Assembly: GCA_054601695.1 (NCBI GenBank) | Contig: BAAHQB010000006.1 | Location: 1,240,001-1,304,000 of the forward strand | Length of the DNA stretch: 64,000 nucleotides | Direction: 5' to 3' | Source of the DNA: Amorphochlora amoebiformis | Lineage: Eukaryota; Cercozoa; Chlorarachniophyceae | Shown here: in pieces, positions 17,273-33,069 of the stretch | Layout: each line of letters begins with the position of its first letter | Position numbering within the stretch: position 1 is the stretch's first letter | Program-made: the position numbers and the translations under genes | Notes under the pieces: generated by a model | What the model was told of the DNA's origin: nothing | Database searches by the model: none | The model's input: the letters and a program-made list of their open reading frames with translations, nothing else

Positions 17273-17413
17273 ATATATATATATGTATATATATGTATAT
17301 ATGTATATATATATATATAAGTATATATATATATATACATGTATATATATATATGTGTGTATGTATATATGTGTATATATATTTATAAATATATATAATA
17401 TGTATATTTATAC

Positions 17414-17465
<52 letters not shown>

Positions 17466-17797
17466 ATGTATGGATGTATATAAACATATAATATATATAT
17501 ATATATATAAATATAATATATATATATACATATTATATGCGAATATAATATATATATATGCATAAATATGACAGGGTTGGTAAGGTACTGGAATGGTTTT
17601 CCCTCCTCAAAACTGCATCAGGACTTGGAGGGTACTGTTTACTCTATTTTATAAATATACATATACATATATATAAACATATATATATATATGTGTGTAT
17701 ATATATCTATATCTATAAATATATATGTATATATATATATATATATAATATGTAAATATTAGATATATATAAGTATATATATATTGAAATATATATC

Positions 17798-17829
<32 letters not shown>

Positions 17830-17958
17830 ATATATATATATTGCAATATATATATATAATATATATATTTATATATGTATGGATATATATATATATATAT
17901 ACGTATAATATCCCGCCTCAAAATTGCATCAGGAAAAGGAAGGTAGTACGTATATATG

Positions 17959-18008
<50 letters not shown>

Positions 18009-19746
18009 AGTATGTATATATAAATATACACATATTATATATATATATACATATACATATATATATATATATATATATTTATATACAATATATATATATA
18101 TATATATTATGTATATGTCTATAAATAGAGAGGAGAGAGAGGAAGATAAAGAGAGAACAGAGAGAGAGAAATATATATATATATATATAGAAGAGAGATG
18201 GAAAAACAGAGATAGAAATAGAGAGAAGAACGATAGAGAAAGAGAGAAGAGAGGTAGACAGATACACAGAGAAAGAGAGAAGAAAGATAGAGAGAAAAAA
18301 AAAAAAGAAAGATAGAGGAAGAGAAAGAGAGGAAGAGAGGAAGAGAGAAAGAGAGAAAGAGAGGAAGAGAGAAAGAGAGAAAGAGAGGAAGAGAGAAAGA
18401 GAGGAAGAGAGAAAGAGAGAAAGAGAGGAAGAGAGAAAGAGAGGAAGAGAGAAAGAGAGGAAGAGAGAAAGAGAGGAAGAGAGAAAGAGAGGAAGAGAGA
18501 AAGAGAGAAAGAGAGGAAGAGAGAAAGAGAGGAAGAGAGAAAGAGAGGAAGAGACAAAGAGAGGAGAGAAAGAGAGGAAGAAAGAAAGATAGAGGAAGAG
18601 AAAGAGAGGAAGAGAGAAAGTGAAACCGACATAATTCTTTACATACATTTTGACCACGTGTCAGATATTACCTTTTCGTTGGTGTCTCGGCCATAGGACG
18701 TGGGGGTAATCCTTCATTCTCACTCTAACCCTAACCCTAACCCTAACCCTAATCCATAGCCTGAACGTTATCCAAATCGTAAGCCTAATCCAATTCTAAT
18801 CCAACCCTAACCCTAAACCCTAAGCTTTGTATCAGATTACACGAAGTACAGGTATTAATGCTACTGTTAATATAATAACGATAATACTGATAGTATTATT
18901 TAATACATTAAACTAATAACCCTAACCCTAACCCAAACCCTAACCCTAACCCAACCCTCACCCTAACCCAAACCCTAATCCAAATCCTAACCCTAACCCT
19001 AACCCTACCCCTTCCCCTGACCCTAACCCTAAGCTTTTTTATGGTATTATCATGAATAGGATCCCTCCTGTTATGAGTATTAGTATTCTTCGTATTAAAT
19101 TTATGGTTATTGTAATACGTTTAGCCTAATCCTAACCCTAACCCTATGCCTAAGCATACCATTAGGTCAGACAAACCTAAGTATCCTTATTAATGCTGTT
19201 GATATAATATTATTATTATTACTATTATCCAAACCGTAGCCGCAACCGTAACCCTAACCTTAACCTAAACCTAACCCTAACCCTAATAAATCAGGCTCCC
19301 AAGCCAAGATTTATTATAATCTCTACCCTAAACCTAACCCTAACCCTAACCCTAACCCCTAACCCTAACCCTAACCCCTAACCCTAACCCTAACCCCTAA
19401 CCCTAACCTTAACCCTAACGTTTACTTTAAAGTCCTTCTGTTTGGTTGAGTGTTATATTAGTCTATATGGTATCAGCGTTATTAATATTTATTACTACCC
19501 TACCCTACCGCTGTGGGGTTATACATATATGAATATGTGTGAATAAATTTGTATGTATAGGTTTTGTATGTGGGAGTGTATTTATACATATGTATATCTG
19601 ATTATATATTTAGATATATACATCTACATATATACATATATATATAATATTTATATATATATATATGATATATGTATATAATAAGCTAAGACATTGTTAT
19701 TAATTCGCGTTAGGAATCTTTGGATGGGTTGTGTTTGCCATGGTAA

Positions 19747-19803
<57 letters not shown>

Positions 19804-20014
19804 CATATACATATACGTTGTAGGTTATATGTACTACTGTATATGATTAAGCATATTATGAACATGTGTTTGTGTGTATGTATATTTATATGTGTATGTG
19901 TGTATGTATATGTGTGCATGTGTGTGTGTGTGTGTATGTACAAAATATAATATAAGTTATAAATAATACATACGAATCATGTTGTATTAATATCATGTGC
20001 GATATGCTTGTATG

Positions 20015-20072
<58 letters not shown>

Positions 20073-20564
20073 GTATATACCTATAATATATATATATATG
20101 TGTGTATATATATGTATATGTGAGCTTGTGTGTGTGCGTGTGTGCGTATATGCCCGTTTTTACATACAATCGAAAGATTATATATATAGCATGATTCATA
20201 ATATATATATATATATATATATATATTGCAATATATATATATATATATATGTATATAGACTTATATATATATATAAATTTTTATATATATACATATATTT
20301 CAGGCCGCATTGACCGCGCTTTTTTACTTCATAATGGCAATCAGATTCAGAGAGGTTACTTCTCACATACACTATACACGTAAATATATGTATACATCTA
20401 CATGTCTATATACATAAAATATATATATATATATGTATGCATATATATAAAGAGAGAGAGATCTATTTACAATTACATATATATATATATATACATGTAT
20501 ATATATATATATATATATCCGAAATTAGCTGGGAAAAGGCCATTTTATATGGGTTTTAAAATAG
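14109..20564 (+). CDS. coiled coil plus COPI-associated (TVP15-like) membrane protein
   Basis: Phase-consistent exons are 14109-14148, 14320-14379, 14786-15056, 15564-15650, 15783-15844, 16625-16696 and 17575-17631. Less certain exons are 19714-19742, 20304-20354 and 20529-20564 (stop TAG). The N-terminal part is charged and helical ([19 protein letters not shown]), then a Ser/Thr/Pro-rich linker, then four hydrophobic segments: [55 protein letters not shown] and IFGWVVFAM joined to [15 protein letters not shown]. The LAEF ending followed by [15 protein letters not shown] fits the COPI-associated family (PF08507), Golgi four-span proteins such as yeast TVP15. The join from 17631 to 19714 breaks phase, so an exon is missing or wrong. 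14814 is an alternative start Met. Confidence 0.6.
16257..16510. repeat. (CT)n/CTTT tract in an intron
   Basis: A C/T-only tract built from TTTCTCCC and TTTCTCTC words, lying between the exons ending at 15844 and starting at 16625. ORFs of the SLSF or ERER type are artefacts. Confidence 0.9.
16735..17040. repeat. (CT)n tract in an intron
   Basis: Begins with a tandem CTCTCAAAT repeat (about 16735-16790), then pure CT runs. The CTCTCAAATCT word is the same as in the array at 31.9-32.75 kb. Confidence 0.9.
17905..17945 (+). repeat. decayed copy of an exon's donor side
   Basis: Matches the last part of the exon at 17575-17631 through its donor. Both carry CCTCAAAA, TTGCATCAGG or CTGCATCAGG, and a GG then GTA step. 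It lies in the intron downstream of the real exon. Confidence 0.7.
18120..18625. repeat. (GA)n tract
   Basis: A GAGAGGAAGAGAGAAA-type repeat with a period near 16 bp, within the intron after the exon at 17575-17631. Confidence 0.9.
18721..19435 (-). repeat. interstitial telomere-type array, CCCTAA strand
   Basis: CCCTAA blocks alternate with unique AT-rich spacers of about 60-100 bp (near 18830-18910, 19030-19120, 19150-19225). It lies between exons of the membrane-protein gene, hence probably intronic. Confidence 0.85.
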
Positions 20565-20685
20565 ATGCTCATAACACAATATTAATATATACATAAATAT
20601 ACACATATATATATATATATATATTGTATATAATATATATATATATATATGTATGCCTCTGTATATTGTAATATTTAGATACATA

Positions 20686-20718
<33 letters not shown>

Positions 20719-20815
20719 ATCTCACATATATATATATATATACAGATGTGTATATATTGAGGTATACATATATACTTAAAAACATACGAACACTCTCATA
20801 TACATATAAACTTAC

Positions 20816-20962
20816 ATTTTGGCATAATGATGCAACAGATCTACTACGACGATGACGATCTCGATGATTTAGAGCTTGCAGAGTAACTTCATTACTCATA
20901 ACTTCAACATCAATCTCAACCTTACGTCTATCTGCGGCAAAATGTAATGTTAAATTACTCAT
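20816..20962 (-). CDS. first exon of an unknown minus-strand gene
   Basis: Opens with ATG at 20962 and runs 49 codons to a consensus GTAAGT donor. It begins MSNLTLHFAADRRKVEIDV and ends in a basic patch, NHRDRHRRSRSVASLC. No clear signal peptide or known domain. Downstream exons would overlap the 3' end of the plus-strand membrane-protein gene. Possible continuations are a short stop-containing exon near 20560, or one near 19740-19700 reading [15 protein letters not shown]. Both compete with plus-strand exons on the same DNA. Confidence 0.5.
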
Positions 20963-20984
20963 GATGCGGGTCGTTGGGATCTAG

Positions 20985-21600
20985 ATTGGACCTCGAGATC
21001 TAGAGTGTACTATGATATATTACATATATATATATATATAATATATTACGTATTACACGTATTATATATAGACTAGATAGACTAGATAGACTAGATCTAG
21101 TCTAGCTAGTAGATAGAGGGCTCACATATATTGGCCTTATACTTTTGTATCTTTTTAATACACTGATACATGTAATATATACTAGATATCTAGGATATAC
21201 CATGATATAATTAAGCTTTAGTGGCCCTTTTAGTACTATGATACTAATTCAATTAAGAAGTAGAACTCGGGTTTAGCGTCGTAGTCGTAGAAGTCTAGAG
21301 AAGTATATAACTACTAGAACTACTAGAACTAGTACAATACCTAGAATACCTACAATACTACAATTAATAAATTATACTAGCATATAATCATTAACGCGCG
21401 CTGGTATATCATGAATATCGATCTAGAACTGTAAGTATCTAGAGTATATTACTTTGGAATATATTAATTACAATTATATTAATCATTTTTAACCCAGGAT
21501 AGCCATTATTAATATGTTCTAGAAATTAATTATTCTAGATATCAGCCTATGGTATTATGGCATATATCTAGAATATAGTCATAGCCGCCTATATATATAT
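20985..21600. other. CTAG-rich intergenic island
   Basis: Complex AT-rich sequence with very frequent CTAG/CTAGA/TCTAG words, including a tandem GACTAGATA run near 21070-21110. It separates the malic enzyme 3' end from the exon at 20962. Similar islands are at 28.86-29.22 kb and 58.9-59.46 kb. Confidence 0.7.
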
Positions 21601-21650
21601 ATATATACATACATATATATAAATATAATATACATATATAATATATATAT

Positions 21651-21686
<36 letters not shown>

Positions 21687-21775
21687 CGTACATGCCGTCA
21701 CCAACCAATTCACGTTAAACATCAACTGATAACGGACGTGCCGAACTTGCGCTACATGGGACGCTAGCGCTCAGC

Positions 21776-25720
<3,945 letters not shown>

Positions 25721-25810
25721 ATCGGAACCCAGGATGGGAAGCCGACTTTCACGGGGATTCTGAAGAAAACCGGGATTAGGTGGGGCTCGGAACCCTTGGA
25801 GTCCAAAACC
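25721..25810. promoter_or_regulatory. short bidirectional promoter region
   Basis: Only about 90 bp separates the chosen ATG of malic enzyme (minus, 25720) from the ATG of the G-patch gene (plus, 25811). The interval has normal GC and no AT array. 5' UTRs and promoter elements must overlap or lie within coding sequence. No TATA box is distinguishable. Confidence 0.5.
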
Positions 25811-27327
25811 ATGGCGGGTCAAGCCCCACGGAGGCGCAACAACTTTCGCGACGTAGAGGGAGGAATCGCGGCTTTGGCGAGCCGCTATGGCGAAGACAAC
25901 AGTGCAGATGCTGTTCGTAAGGTAGTGACAGCTTCCTCGGGTGGATCATCAGGATTATCTGATTCCCTCGATATTTTAGCGACAGGAGAAAGAAATCCTC
26001 GAGATGGAAGGCGATTTCTCGCTTCCTCGCGGAAGGGTATGCATATTCATTTAGGGATTCAATATCAGTGGCTCTGTTTTCCAACATACTCTGTTTCCTT
26101 CAGCCCAGAGACGATTTTGATTACTCAGCCACCGGGGTGTCACAGGTTTCCGTGAAGACTCCGATCCAAAGGTAAGAATCACATTTGCTGTCGTAAAGGT
26201 GGAACGAATTGTGTATAGAAAAGGATCCGAAACATCCCAAGCGAGTGGGTTATGTAAGAGAAGACGAAGTAAGTAGTAGACTACGAATCCTCAGCCAACC
26301 AAAGAAAGAGCGCCTTCACGTATCTCCTGAACTCTCCACTCGGCGCGACAATCATGTTTCCTCAACATTCCTTCTCTCCCCAATCTCTTCCTTAATATTC
26401 AAAGTTCGAGAAGTCAGAATGCAGCCCACGGGAAGCGAGATAAGGGAGGGAGCACAGAATGAGGGCTATGGGTGGGTTGAGAGCTGTTATGCGCTTTGAG
26501 TATCGGACAGTGGACAATTGCAATGCCTCCGGGCTGGGCAGCCCCTCCCTCTCTCCGCGCACACACGCCCAAAACTATACTAACAGATCTCTTATAATCC
26601 AAACCAGTTCGAACAAGGGTTACAAGCTACTCCAAAAAATGGGCTGGAGCAAGGTGGAAGAATTAGTTGAAATGACTGACTGGCAAGGATTCTCGCTCAC
26701 GTGGGTAACATTTAGGGTACAGGTATTGGGCGGTCCGGCCAGGGCATCGTCGAGCCAGTGCAGCTCAAGATTCAAGATCACGGGATGAGCTTGGGGATCG
26801 GAAAAGCCACTGAGTACGACGAACAGGCTGAGGCGGCCACTGCTAACCGTCGCCTGCTCCTCACCGAGAAGAAGGAGACAGCCGAGGACGTGCTCGCAAG
26901 GCAAATATTATAACCAACTTCCTATTCGAATCTCGCTTGGACTGTCGTGGCTCTGTTGGTGAAACCTTCCAGGGTCGAGAAGGTGCTCAAAGAAGAGAAG
27001 AAGCGCGAGATCGTCAAGGAGATCCAGAAGGTATTTTACTGCAAGGATTGCGACAAGCAGTACACCAACGTCCAGCAATACGAGGAGCACTGTAACAGTT
27101 ATGATCACCATCACACGGTGAGGCTGCGAGAGATGAAGCGGCTGCACCAACAGCGCAAGGTACAATGGATGGCTGGGGTTGGGAGTTTACATTTTAAGAA
27201 CATATGCATAGATGTATACATCTATAGATATATCTGGATATATGCATATATCTATAAATAAATGTATATATATATATATATATATTATATGAATATGTGT
27301 CTATGTATACATGTGTGAGTATGTGTG

Positions 27328-27367
<40 letters not shown>

Positions 27368-27394
27368 GTGTACATATATATATATGTATACATG

Positions 27395-27467
<73 letters not shown>

Positions 27468-27506
27468 ATATATTCATATGCATAATTATAAGATGTACAT
27501 TTTTAC

Positions 27507-27587
<81 letters not shown>

Positions 27588-27991
27588 AATCCAACGATAT
27601 ACATAAATAGAGGACGTAGCTCAATGAGTAGATATCAATGAGCACAGGAACATAGAATAGCTACGGGAACAGCTGGAGATCGTTTCGCCCGGTACTATTT
27701 CGGGACAGACCGGTACTACCTGGCGCATAGGGTGACAAGGCGTGATATCACGCCATATCACGCTCCAGAGTTTTCCTCGAAGATTAGTGAGTACTCAATA
27801 TTCTGTGCGCGCATACCCACGTTGTTAGCGCACGGTATAATATACTACTATTGTCCATCATTATGTTGAGGCTTTTTTGAGTTAGTCCGTCTAGATTAAG
27901 CCACTCGGATTATGATAACTGAAATGGGACTACATGTATATATATATATATGTATATATATATTTCTATATATATATATATATATTTCTAT

Positions 27992-28022
<31 letters not shown>

Positions 28023-28057
28023 CTTACACTTCTTCATATTGATGCATATGTATATAT

Positions 28058-28094
<37 letters not shown>

Positions 28095-28119
28095 ATATGT
28101 CTATTTATACATATATACT

Positions 28120-28150
<31 letters not shown>

Positions 28151-28163
28151 CTATATGTATATT

Positions 28164-28194
<31 letters not shown>

Positions 28195-28290
28195 ATAACA
28201 TATAAATATACATATAAAACATATATCTACGTATGAACATGTATTTTTATTATACAAACAGCGCTTAAGGCCTAAACATTGAATGTGTAT

Positions 28291-28335
<45 letters not shown>

Positions 28336-28842
28336 CACATATATAACAACGCTTAATGAGCCTAATCATTGAATGTGTATTTATGTATATCTATATATCT
28401 ATATATATATATATATATATATATATTCATGTATATATTTTAATAGTTACCTATATACATATACATATATATAATTTACATGTATACATATGTGGAAATA
28501 ATCTTTGTCCATATATGTACATCTACAATCTATCAGATGGGGGAGAAAAGCAAGCGCGTGAAGGCTGCATCAAAAAGGGAAGATCGGGCCCTAGCCGCAA
28601 GGATAGCCAAAGCGCAGAAACTTCTCAAGCATCAGAGTGCTCCTACAGCAGCAAACTCGAATAATAAGACGAGCGCTCCGAATCCCACTAGCACTAGCTC
28701 GACTTTAGGGCAGCAGGGTATGCAGAATATGCAGAATTCAAAGAAGGCCAAAGGCATGTCAATATCCATGAGCTTCGGCATGGGCAAGAAGAAACTCAAG
28801 GGGAAGCGGCGGAAACCACTATCGTTTGGTTTTGGGAAGTAG
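25811..28842 (+). CDS. G-patch and U1-type zinc-finger protein, GPATCH8-like
   Basis: A probable nuclear RNA-processing factor. Exons are 25811-25921, 25980-26036, 26104-26145, 26219-26253, 26608-26653, 26716-26900, 26973-27159 and 28537-28842 (stop TAG), about 320 residues. G-patch: [12 protein letters not shown] joined to [17 protein letters not shown], followed by the family extension [17 protein letters not shown]. Zinc finger: C-x2-C-x12-H-x5-H in [19 protein letters not shown] with CNSYDHHH, the matrin/U1 type. The C-terminus is basic and ends [14 protein letters not shown]. This order (G-patch, acidic helix, U1 finger, basic tail) is that of GPATCH8. Exons 3 and 4 are the least certain; an alternative donor at 26171 breaks the phase. 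The intron after exon 6 appears to use a GC donor. The last intron is AT simple sequence carrying a dispersed repeat. Confidence 0.9.
26901..26972 (+). other. probable GC-AG intron
   Basis: Exon 6 of the G-patch gene ends ...CTCGCAAG followed by GCAAAT; the next exon begins after CTTCCAG. Only the GC donor keeps the frame (phase 2 to 2), joining VLA-R to [12 protein letters not shown] donors with a strong AAG|GCAA context are a known minor class. Confidence 0.75.
27583..27932 (+). repeat. dispersed repeat, copy A (TG...CA ends)
   Basis: A GC-normal insert in the AT intron of the G-patch gene, starting TGTTAATCC and ending near GGGACTACA. Its core at 27728-27785 resembles 57489-57545: both contain GGTGACAAGG, GATATCACGC and then a TC..GA..TT..TCG block. 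It contains a perfect 16-bp palindrome at 27739-27754. It may be a solo LTR or a MITE-like element; no ORF. Confidence 0.6.
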
Positions 28843-28859
28843 CGCTGTAGTTTACATAG

Positions 28860-29226
28860 CGCTGCAGGTGTAATTATCCGGTTAACTTGTTGATTACATA
28901 TATTAGAATGCAGCTGACAAGAAGATTAGCCCCGTGCGGTATGAGTCGTCCGTATGACTTATGACACCGTTACGGTGACGTTGCTATATCTATACACCTA
29001 GTACACACAAATACTAGAGTTATACCTAGAACATTCTGACTTTCACAAGTAATGTATAGTTCTAGAGTTATCCGTGCATTTTCTTTAAAACTAGCTACAT
29101 AGCTCTAGTAGCTATCTACCACTAGTACCAGTGCTATGGTCTTATCTAGTTATGGATTATGAGAAAGTTCGTACTGATGAGTATTACACAAGACATTACC
29201 AAGACTAGACTAAATTAGGCTCAGAG
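28860..29226. other. CTAG-rich island between convergent 3' ends
   Basis: Complex sequence rich in CTAG, CTAGA and ACTAG words between the stop of the G-patch gene (28842) and the stop of the minus-strand gene (29229). It probably contains both 3' UTRs. No clear poly(A) signal pair could be assigned. Confidence 0.65.
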
Positions 29227-29372
29227 TTAACAAAGAATCTTTCGAAGTTCCTCCTGCCTGACACGCTTTCGTGACTTGCTCTTGCTTTCATACTCGATCT
29301 CAATCCACAAGTCATCCTTATGATGTAAATATTTATATACATCTATAAATATATATATATATATATATATGC

Positions 29373-29429
<57 letters not shown>

Positions 29430-29670
29430 TGTAATGTTTATATGCCTATAAATCCTCATATGTCCTTTCATTTTTTTGCAGGAATGTATGCATATATACA
29501 TACATATACATACATATTTATATGTATATATTATTTGTACATATATATACATATATGTATATATATATGTATATATATATATATATGTATATAAATATAT
29601 ACGTATGTATGTATTAATATATCGATATATTTTATATACAATTCATTTACAAGCATAAATATATACACAC

Positions 29671-29729
<59 letters not shown>

Positions 29730-29866
29730 GTATAAATGCATATATGCATATGCATATATATATATATATATATATTCATACACAAATAATTATATTACAA
29801 ATATACTTGTACATATACTCTTATATGTATATATATAGGTATTACATATATATATATATATATATT

Positions 29867-29903
<37 letters not shown>

Positions 29904-30568
29904 TACCTCTCTCCCAATAAGTTGTATCACAGTTGCATTTAGCCAACCCCTCCGTGAACTCGAGTACATTAATACACGCTCCCCCACACTATATATTATA
30001 TCTTCTATATATTTCCAGATATTAGACCACGAATGCATCAATACACGCTCTCGTAACCTGTTAAATATTTTTTTTAATATATTTTTCGGATAAGTATTGA
30101 CCACGAATGCATCAATACACGCTCTCGTAACCTGTTAAATATTTTTTTTAATATATTTTTCGGATAAGTATTGTAGATTCTAGATTTTAAGACTTCGCAT
30201 ACATGAATACAAGCTCCTCATCTGATATGTGTTATAAATTTTGCATGTTAGACTTTGGAGATATGTAAAAATTACGCTTATATATATGTATATATACATG
30301 TTAGACTTTAGATATATAAAAATTACGCTTATATATATATATATATATGTATGTATACATATTTAAATATACATGTATGTATATTTAATACTAATTTATA
30401 TATATATATATGTATTCAATATGTAATATATATATATATAAATATATATATTTATATTTAATGTAAATACATATAATATATATGTATATATATATATATA
30501 TATAACATGGATATGCTTATACACATTATTGACATACATACTATATAAATATGTACGTACATTATATA

Positions 30569-30608
<40 letters not shown>

Positions 30609-30671
30609 GTAATTTATATACATGCATACATGTAAATACATACATATACACATACGTACACACACATATAT

Positions 30672-30703
<32 letters not shown>

Positions 30704-30705
30704 GT

Positions 30706-30779
<74 letters not shown>

Positions 30780-31027
30780 ACATTGTACATATGTTCGACC
30801 TAGGAGCGGGCGAGTCTGGGTGATAATAATCCATCTCTTCCTCTGTATATATTTAAATATATGTAATATAATATATATTATATATATATATATATATGTA
30901 TACATATATGTATGCATATGCATACACATATATACATATATATATATATGTGTATATGTATATATATATATATGTATATATATATATAGGATAATAATCC
31001 ATGTCTTTCTGTGATTGTCATGTTTAC

Positions 31028-31062
<35 letters not shown>

Positions 31063-31496
31063 ATCATATTGCTCATATACATATATATATATATATAGGG
31101 TGAATCTCTTCCTCTGACTGTACATATATATATTATATATATATATATATATATTTATATACATCCGCATACATATATATCATGTATATATATATATATA
31201 TATATATAGATATATTTACGTATATGTATGCATGTGTATGTGTATATATATATATATGTATGTATATATTATGTTATGTTATATTAAAACATTATGTATG
31301 TAAAGTAGTATTTATACGTGTATATTTAGAATATAGAGGGAGAGAGAGATAGGGAGACAGAAACACAGACACAGAGAGAGATAGATGGGCAATTATATAT
31401 ATATATATATATATCATATATATACTATATATATATATATATATATCGGGTATTATATACATACACTTATAAACATATGTATATATCTAACATATT

Positions 31497-31542
<46 letters not shown>

Positions 31543-31596
31543 AATACATATTTAGATATATCTATATATTAAATGTATATATAATTGTATATATTG

Positions 31597-31637
<41 letters not shown>

Positions 31638-31698
31638 TAATATATACCTAGCCCGTCATCTGAATCTAGAAAAGGTATCGCCTCCCATAGAGGCTTGC
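29227..31698 (-). CDS. C-terminal part of a minus-strand gene, unknown family
   Basis: Exons in transcript order are 31698-31648, 30842-30800, 29988-29907 and 29316-29227, with phases 1/1, 1/2, 2/0 and 0/stop, all matching. They read [45 protein letters not shown] continuing to [11 protein letters not shown], and [17 protein letters not shown] with [12 protein letters not shown] then TAA. The G-x-x-V...W-x-x-A-x-V pattern with alternating hydrophobics looks like a small SH3-like or Tudor-like beta barrel, followed by a basic tail. It could be the 3' end of the coiled-coil gene at 34.7-43.8 kb or a separate gene. No start codon is seen. Confidence 0.65.
29989..30250 (-). repeat. tandem decayed copies of an exon's acceptor side
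   Basis: A 74-bp unit is repeated almost exactly at 30025-30098 and 30099-30172, with a diverged unit on each side. Each carries a minus-strand acceptor followed by a copy of the start of the exon at 29907-29988 (GAGCGTGTATT with variants). All lie upstream of the real exon in transcript direction. Confidence 0.8.
30985..31125 (-). repeat. decayed copies of an exon's acceptor side
   Basis: Two minus-strand segments near 30985-31020 and 31094-31125 resemble the acceptor and start of the exon at 30800-30842. Shared words are ATGGATTATTATC in one and CAGAGGAAGAGAT in the other. They are separated by AT tracts. Confidence 0.65.
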
Positions 31699-31711
31699 CT
31701 AATGTACATAT

Positions 31712-31746
<35 letters not shown>

Positions 31747-31747
31747 A

Positions 31748-31798
<51 letters not shown>

Positions 31799-31929
31799 AT
31801 TAATTATATGTGTATGGCTTTTACATATATATATATATATATAATATTTTATATCATATATATATATATATAGTATAATTGTGTGTATATACAAACGTAT
31901 ATGGCGTATTCATACACGGTCAGTCCGTC

Positions 31930-32740
31930 TGTATCTGTCTCCCTGCTCTCTCTCTCAAATCTCTCTCAAATCTCTCTCAAATCTCTCTCAAATCTCTCTT
32001 CACTACCTCTCTCTCCCTCGCCCTATCTCTCTCTAATCTCTCTTCACTATCTCTCTCTCTCGCCTTATATCTCTCTAATCTCTCTTCACTATCTCTCTCT
32101 CGCGCTCTATCTCTCTCAAATCTCTCTTCACACTACCCCTCTCTCTCTCTATCTCTCTCAAATCTCTCTTCACTATAGCTCTCTCTCTCTCGCTATATCT
32201 CTCTCAAATCTCTCTTCACACTACCTCTCTCTCTCTCTATCTCTCTCAAATCTCTCTTCACTATAGCTCTCCCTCTCTCGCTCTATCTCTCTCAAATCTC
32301 TCTTCACTATAACTCTCTCTCACTCGCTCTATTTCTCTCAAATCTCTCTTCACTATCTCTCTCTCTCTCGCTCTATCTCTCTCAAATCTCTCTTCACGCT
32401 ACCTCTCTCTCTCTCTCTATCTCTCTCAAATATCTCTTCACTACCTCTCTCTCTCTCTATCTTTCTCAAATCTCTCTTCACTATAACTCTCTCTCTCTCG
32501 CTCTATCTCTCTCAAATCTCTCTTCACACTACCTCTCTCTCTCTCTATCTCTCTCAAATCTCTCTTCACTATAGCGCTCTCTCTCTCGCTCTATCTCTCT
32601 CAAATCTCTCCTCACTATCTCGCTCTATCTCTCTCTATCTCTCTCAAATCTCTCTTCATTATAGCTCTCTCTCTCTCTCGCTCTATCTCTCTCAAATCTC
32701 TCCTCACTATCTCTCTCTCTCTCTCTCAAATCCCTCCTCA

Positions 32741-32750
<10 letters not shown>
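31930..32750. repeat. CT-rich minisatellite
   Basis: A repeat of about 40-50 bp composed of CTCTCAAATCTCTCTTCACTA and CTCTCTCTCGCTCTAT blocks, with about 15-18 units. Confidence 0.9.
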
Positions 32751-32777
<27 letters not shown>

Positions 32778-32789
32778 CTTTTAATCTCT

Positions 32790-32940
32790 TCCTTTCTCGA
32801 CGCCCCGCTCCCTCTGTGTGTGTCTCCTTTCTATCATTCTATCTTCTCTCTCTTCCTCTCTCTCTCTCTCTCTCTGTATTGAGAGATAGAGAGGGAGAGA
32901 GGGAGAGATAGAGAGAGAGACAAGGAGAGAGGTAGAGGGG

Positions 32941-32975
<35 letters not shown>

Positions 32976-33030
32976 ATGTGTGTATTGAGGGATAGACAGA
33001 GAGAGAGAGAGAGAGAGAAGGGAGGAATAT
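32790..33030. repeat. (CT)n then (GA)n with inverted symmetry
   Basis: CT runs, GA runs, CT runs and GA runs alternate, with TGTGTATTGAG(A/G)GATAGA appearing twice (near 32876 and 32980). Such complementary runs could form hairpins. Confidence 0.7.
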
Positions 33031-33069
33031 AAACAAACAGAACTTAACCACCTAGAGATACACACAGAT

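Noticed and set aside
17649-18657. 327- and 192-codon SLFLSFSL ORFs on the minus strand
   Set aside because: Readings of the (GA)n tract and AT runs in an intron.
18721-19435. CRISPR-like array (CCCTAA blocks separated by unique spacers)
   Set aside because: The repeated blocks are telomere units of variable length, spacers are irregular, and the window is eukaryotic.
20180-20355. Minus-strand exon [10 protein letters not shown] near 20.3 kb
   Set aside because: Competes with the plus-strand exon [17 protein letters not shown], which has a better acceptor and continues a membrane span; its phase does not follow the exon at 20816.
27601-27700. tRNA-like gene (AGGACGTAGCTCAATGAGTAG)
   Set aside because: Starts like a tRNA D-arm but no matching anticodon arm, T-arm or acceptor pairing could be drawn; it is better explained as part of the dispersed repeat.
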